Source: Albugo candida (lineage: Eukaryota; Oomycota; Peronosporomycetes; Albuginales; Albuginaceae). Taken from it: 64,000 nt of DNA. A program made the position numbers and the translations under genes. Shown here in pieces: positions 59,345 to 64,000 of the stretch. Below the pieces are notes generated by a model. The model was not told the origin of the DNA and ran no database searches. It saw nothing but the letters and a program-made list of their open reading frames with translations. Position 1 is the stretch's first letter; each line of letters begins with the position of its first letter. The stretch covers positions 124,001 to 188,000 of the forward strand of contig CAJNAR010000164.1 of the NCBI GenBank assembly GCA_905220665.1, given 5' to 3'.

Positions 59345-62284
59345 TCACCTCTTTACATTGCGCCTTTTCACCTTTTGGCAACTTGCACTTCCAATGGCAC
59401 TTTTAAGTCGCTTGCTTTTAATCTTTGCATATTTTACATTATCGTTATACGTGCGGAAAAATTCGTCAATTTTCGTCTGTTTTTGTGTTTCTTTGTTGCT
59501 GACCGATTTTTCCATATGTTTTATCAATGGCGTCAGCAATCCATCAATTTTATTCGCTTCCCATCCAAAAACTTGCGAGCAATAATTCTTCAGTTCGGTA
59601 AAGTCCGGATGGCTCCACTGAAACTTTTCGCTTGATGTATCGACCTGAGGGTGCAGGTAGGCCTCCACCACTTGCACATTCGGAAAAGTTTCACCGAGCT
59701 CCCACTTCCGGCGGACACTGGCGTGTGTGTGTTTAAACCGATCTTTTGGATCCATCTTGCTGAGCTCTTCCTCGCCCTTCCTTTTTTCCTTGCGCCGATT
59801 TGCTTCCTCATGTACGTCAAAGTCTTCGACCCATGCTTTAAATTCTTTCAGCCCCTCTGGAGTACCTCCAAAGCTCGAAATTATTTCAGCAGCATTCACG
59901 ATTCCAATGCCTCGAACGCCTGGAGTATAATCACTTCCGAGCAACAACGCTAATGAAATCATATCGGTGCGTGTGAATCCGAGTTCCCGTTCAATATCAC
60001 TAGTGTCAAAAGCTTCCACAAACTTTTGGTGGTGGAAAATATTTTTATACACTTTTGTACCTCCAAACGGAAAAATATCGCTATCGTCCGTGACAATCCC
60101 ATCAACCAAACCAAGTTGCTCGAGTGCGGCACACTGTGCCTCTGCTTCCATGGGACAGATGAGAAATGGGACTCCAAATAGAGTTAGTAACTCCATTACT
60201 TGTTCGACCATTTCATCATCGAATCCTTCCAAATCACGAAGTTGACGATTTTGCAAAATCTTTAATTCGTTTTCTTTCTGATGCAAAGATTCCATAGTTA
60301 CGGATGCGTCTTTTGATTCAGCATCAGAGGAAGTGGTGTCGTACAAAAGATAGCGTGATCTATTGGGAGGTGCTAAACTGTTATCTTCCAAAGACTCGAT
60401 CGTGGCCAACGTTACTGCTTCGTCAAAAGGTTTACCCGTGTCTTCCATTTCTATCGGGATTTCCACCTTTGGTGGGGATTCTATCTTGATCGAGGGAGAA
60501 GGGTTTTGTTGCGGCTCCTTAACTGCGGTATGTGGTGCGAGTGCTTTCCGAACAGCTCCTGCTGCCCATTGCCTACGAGCACAATTATAGAGCACTTAAC
60601 ATCAGATGAGTGTCTTCCTTCTTACGTGAGATTGGATGCTGTTGCGATGGCGGAATTTAGAGCTTCTTCTCGAAGTGCTCGGAGATCTTCTTCTCCTTTG
60701 GCATCCTCCAGCTCATTCTTGATTGCGTCCAAGTCCACTTCTTCCGATTCCAAATCTTTGTTTGAATAAAGTACAAGTTCTTCTATTGATTGTGATGCAG
60801 CTGTACTTCTTTCCAGGGCTTCATCCTTCGGAACAGGTTCGAGATGTTTCGATTCGATTGGTGTCAAGTCACCTTTTAAGTTAACGTCTTCCCACTCAAT
60901 GTCACTTTCTCCACCGTGTACTTCATTTATCGTATTCAGAGGTTTGATATTTAGTGCCTCTGACGGCTGAATGGCCAACTCAGCACTTTCACTTTGAGCC
61001 ATATTTTCAGTCCGTTTACCTCGAGCAATTTCGATCGCTAATGGCTTGTCTTCCGTGAAGTCTGCAGGAGGCGGTCGTAGCTGATGAGTACTTGGCAAGT
61101 GTCTTAATGGCTCAATATTTGCTTCCTCGCGATGCTCCGATGCTTCCTCGCGATGCTCCGATGCTTCCTCAGGGTATTGAAAGTCATCTTTGCTCTCGGC
61201 GAAACGTGAACGAAATCCTTCACTTGTTCGTTTCTGATGAAGTTGCCATAAGGAGGAGAAAGATTCTTCATATTCAGATGACTCATGGGGGAAAGAATCG
61301 CTCCCCGCCACGAAGGAGCTTTTCCGCGAACGCTTTTTTGAAGCTCCTTCAGCATGTTTTGGTTGATTGAGAATGTAATAGCGATCACCATCTCCTACAA
61401 GTCGTTTGGCGGAGAGCAACTCTGTGTTGTCGGCGTTATTCTCAACTTGCGTTTCGATATTCTGCTGTCGAACCTGCATAAATTTCTGATGCAGACGCGA
61501 TCGAGCAAGGAACGATTTAATTTGGCTTTTAGAGTATGCTTCCGGATCTCCTGCCAGTGGTATAAATTCATTTCGAGAATTCTGGCGTAATTGTCGCATT
61601 ATTCGTTCAAACATACTTTTCTGAAGATTCGGTGGAAGGGCGTACACCGCTTCAGGGTCAACATTGTAGATATTTTTGGTATCTAAGGAAATGTCTTCCA
61701 CGGGAATATCATCCTCTGAAGTGGAAACATCGGATTCAACATTTTTTTCTTGGTCAGCTTTGACCGACGAGTCTTGCGTTTGACCCTGAATCATTTCATC
61801 GGCGGCTTGTGGAAGCAGATAATTGGGGTCAATGGCTGACGGTTGCTGTGCTTTAGGTCCATTCAGCATTCCTTGTTGCAGAATACGAAGACGATTCAAG
61901 AGAATTTTTTGAGCTGTCTGTTTCCAACTGATTGTCTACTACATCGATTGATTAAAAGTACTTCTTCTAATTAATGAGTTCGTACAGTACCTGTGTCTCA
62001 ACGCGTTTTCTTCTCTTTTCCAAAGTTTGTTGTTTTAAAACTGGTGTTTGACCATCAAATACAAATACAGGCCGGATCCCATAATGCAATAGTTTGGAGA
62101 CCCGGTGGAATGTTCCAATTAAATGCGCATTTTTGATCATGTGACCCTGATCGTCTCGCATTGCCTTTATAAATTGGACAAGCCAGATGCTGGCATCGAC
62201 AGCCAGTCTCTTGTTTTCCAAAGACTCGATTTCAATTTGTCGTCCGACTGGAGATAGCAGAAGCCATAAATTCTGAACGCCCAT
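59345..62284 (-). CDS. ERCC5: DNA repair endonuclease XPG/Rad2 (ERCC5 family), 3 exons
   Basis: The exons are 62284-61991, 61917-60626 and 60572-59345, with GT-AG introns of 73 and 53 nt, giving about 937 residues. The start is the Met of MGVQNLW, as the N-terminal Gly is catalytic-site-proximal in this family; an in-frame Met five codons upstream (62299) is less likely. The protein cuts 3' of bulky lesions in nucleotide excision repair. The N domain carries D30 (LAVDASIWL) and D77 (FVFDGQTP). A long acidic spacer of about 500 residues, typical of XPG rather than FEN1, separates it from the I domain with E671 and E673 ([13 protein letters not shown]), [11 protein letters not shown] (about 689-699) and D743 ([13 protein letters not shown]). 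Near the C-terminus QTKIDEFF is a PCNA-binding PIP box, followed by a basic tail likely to be a nuclear signal. Confidence 0.93.
61121..61173 (-). repeat. 21-bp in-frame tandem repeat inside XPG spacer
   Basis: Two and a half copies of a 21-bp unit (GCTTCCTCGCGATGCTCCGA on the plus strand, then T) encode a repeated REEASEH heptad in the acidic spacer. Length variation here would not disturb the frame. Confidence 0.85.
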
Positions 62285-62418
62285 GAGCTTCCCATACAAC
62301 GAGCAGGTAGACTTTAATTTGTATTTTCTGCCAATTAGATTGGCTCAGAAAATAATGCGACTTGATAACTGATTCGATTTCAAGTAACTTTCAATTGTCA
62401 AAATCTTTTTTTATTCAA

Positions 62419-64000
62419 TCAATTGTTTCCTCCCATTATTAATATTTCCTTGAGCTCATTCAAGCAGTCTCGTGTAGCGTCTGCGGATTTGTAGGCTTTT
62501 ATATTCTCAGAATTGATAAACTGATGCAATTTCCCCAAATCAGTTTCAACTGAATGTATCTCTCGTATCATAGGTCGTTCCAATATCTACGGCGCACAAT
62601 CATACGTCTGATACATTGAAAATAGGCAAAAGTACTCACCAACGATCCAATTGCTACAAATATTCGGAGAATGGTATCTTCTGATAGTTCTTCCAAAGGT
62701 GCTTCGAGTGCTTTCACGACCATTGCGACCATTTGTGCCGCTTCTTCCAATGAAAATTCATCAGGAAACTCTTTTTGCAAGCGGGAAAAGCTGACAAATA
62801 AATGTAAGCACCCAGTAAATCTCCAAGACCAATTCACTGCATACTTTAATAAAACAGTTGCGAAACTCAATAGCACCAATTTCTGACGGAATTGTAAATA
62901 ATTTTCCAGTTGGCCCAATATCTGCTCAGAATTGTAAATATGTCAGACGGATAGACCTTTCTTACTTCAACTTACCTCTTTTTTCCTTTTGATAATCACA
63001 GCGCGGCAATTCGAATGAAGGAACATATTGGCCACGATGCGTAGTGATAAAAAGCGCGTTGCAATCGGAACATTTGATGTCTCTGTCTTGGAGCCACGTC
63101 GTAATAGATCCATCACGAAATTTTCATCGGCCAGGTGGAAACCTTGCGGATGAATGAGGACTAAACGCGCAAGATCAAGAGCTGGGTAGACTTGAGCTAT
63201 TGGCCATGTCGATATGATTTTCCGTAGAATCTGGAGTTGCTCCTGGGAAAATGAGCTCGCGTGGTAAAATGCGGTTTGTTTGATAATAAGAACCAATTCC
63301 TCAATACATATCAATCCCTTGTCTGAAACCTTTGACCGTATAAATGTGACACTTGTGGTATGAGACGTTAGAGAAAATAGGAACCTGGTGCTCAAGTGCG
63401 ATTTGCTGATTGAATTGAGAGAGTGTTGCCATCAACTTGGCCACTTTGATGGACTCAAATGTGTTGTATGAAGTCTACAATCCATTCGTCAGTTTGTAAG
63501 AAATTTCACAACTAATACATTACCGCAGGAAAAAACACAAATTGCTTCGGAGAAGGTCTCACGTTCTCATTTGCATTTGCGTTGGAATCAAGAACTGGAG
63601 GATTATAGTCTTGGGCACGTTGAATGATATAATCTGTTATTTGTCGCAAGTATGACTGGCTGAGCGTATGTCGATCGATGAAAGCTTGAGCCGCTTGGGA
63701 TGGATTCTGACCAAGATTGTATCCAATCTCAAGTTTACGAATCTCACCGGTTCCAGGCTGCTCGATTTCCACGGGAATGACCAAATCGTACGCAGTACCA
63801 TCAACCACGCCTCCAGAGTTCGTTCCAGTCACCTCTCCAATCTAAAACGCTTGTTATTTTCTGTGTGCGAAGATAAGGAGTAACCTACATCACTCCAGGA
63901 GTTTGCACTTCTATCCCATTGACAAGCCCAAGCTTTATCATTCCGACGAAACATTTGTATCTGACCTTCTGACTTTCCCCTGACACTATTTCGAGCATCA
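62419..64000 (-). CDS. PLAA: PLAA/Doa1/Ufd3 ubiquitin-binding Cdc48 cofactor, 3' part
   Basis: The gene enters from beyond the right edge. The exons are 64000-63889 (partial), 63841-63524, 63474-63385, 63329-62976, 62924-62640 and 62586-62419. All junctions are GT-AG and in frame, giving about 440 residues. The first piece (AWACQWDRSANSW) is the end of the region preceding the PFU domain. The PFU domain follows (YDLVIPVEIEQPGTGEIRK, LEIGYNLGQNPSQAAQAFI), which binds ubiquitin. The PUL domain is an Armadillo-like fold that binds the Cdc48/p97 C-terminus (for example DLARLVLIHPQGFHLADEN and RFLSLRIVANMF). The WD40 propeller lies outside the window. A short stretch GCLHLFVSFSRLQ in the fifth exon may be a retained or mis-called intron. 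The stop is 134 bp from the XPG start, so its 3' end abuts the XPG promoter. Confidence 0.88.

Overview
The window looks like a piece of an AT-rich eukaryotic nuclear genome, most probably an oomycete or similar stramenopile (a white-rust-type pathogen would fit). This is inference. It rests on compact genes with many phase-0 introns of about 50-60 nt, the mix of L1-like LINEs, Copia, MULE and DDE elements, and a lone candidate secreted protein. No rRNA, tRNA or CRISPR was recognised.

Layout. Positions 1-2763 hold nothing I can identify. A decayed DDE transposon with about 35-bp inverted ends covers 2764-5571. An almost complete L1-like LINE on the minus strand covers 5590-12640. After a featureless 3 kb, a more decayed LINE of the same kind lies on the plus strand (15930-22660), followed by a tRNA-like SINE candidate and a truncated LINE tail. 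A gene island then holds a candidate secreted protein (minus, 23393-23878) and a frameshifted tubulin-cofactor-D pseudogene (plus, 25600-26880). A third, 5'-truncated LINE (minus, 27120-35280) is split by a Copia retrotransposon (29661-34456) with 208/209-bp LTRs and the target duplication ACATG.

From 36400 to 49800 the DNA is a dense nest of DNA transposons. Three carry MULE transposase (37188-39175, 42664-45083, 47880-48792). At least five non-autonomous families with inverted ends (called A, C, D, E and F here) lie inside or against each other, which gives a relative order of insertion: F in A, E in A, E in a MULE.

From 52300 to the end the window is ordinary gene space, and four spliced genes can be read. 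They are a DOT1-like SAM methyltransferase (minus, 52305-53587, 7 exons), a 589-residue protein joining a DEK C-terminal-like domain to a TFIIS N-terminal-like domain (plus, 56819-58940, 7 exons), the repair endonuclease XPG/Rad2 (minus, 59345-62284, 3 exons), and the 3' part of the Cdc48 cofactor PLAA/Doa1/Ufd3 (minus, 62419-64000, running off the edge). These are chromatin, transcription, DNA-repair and ubiquitin-pathway functions. Their proximity need not mean joint action. Most exon structures were assembled by hand from reading frames and GT-AG sites and are not simple open reading frames.
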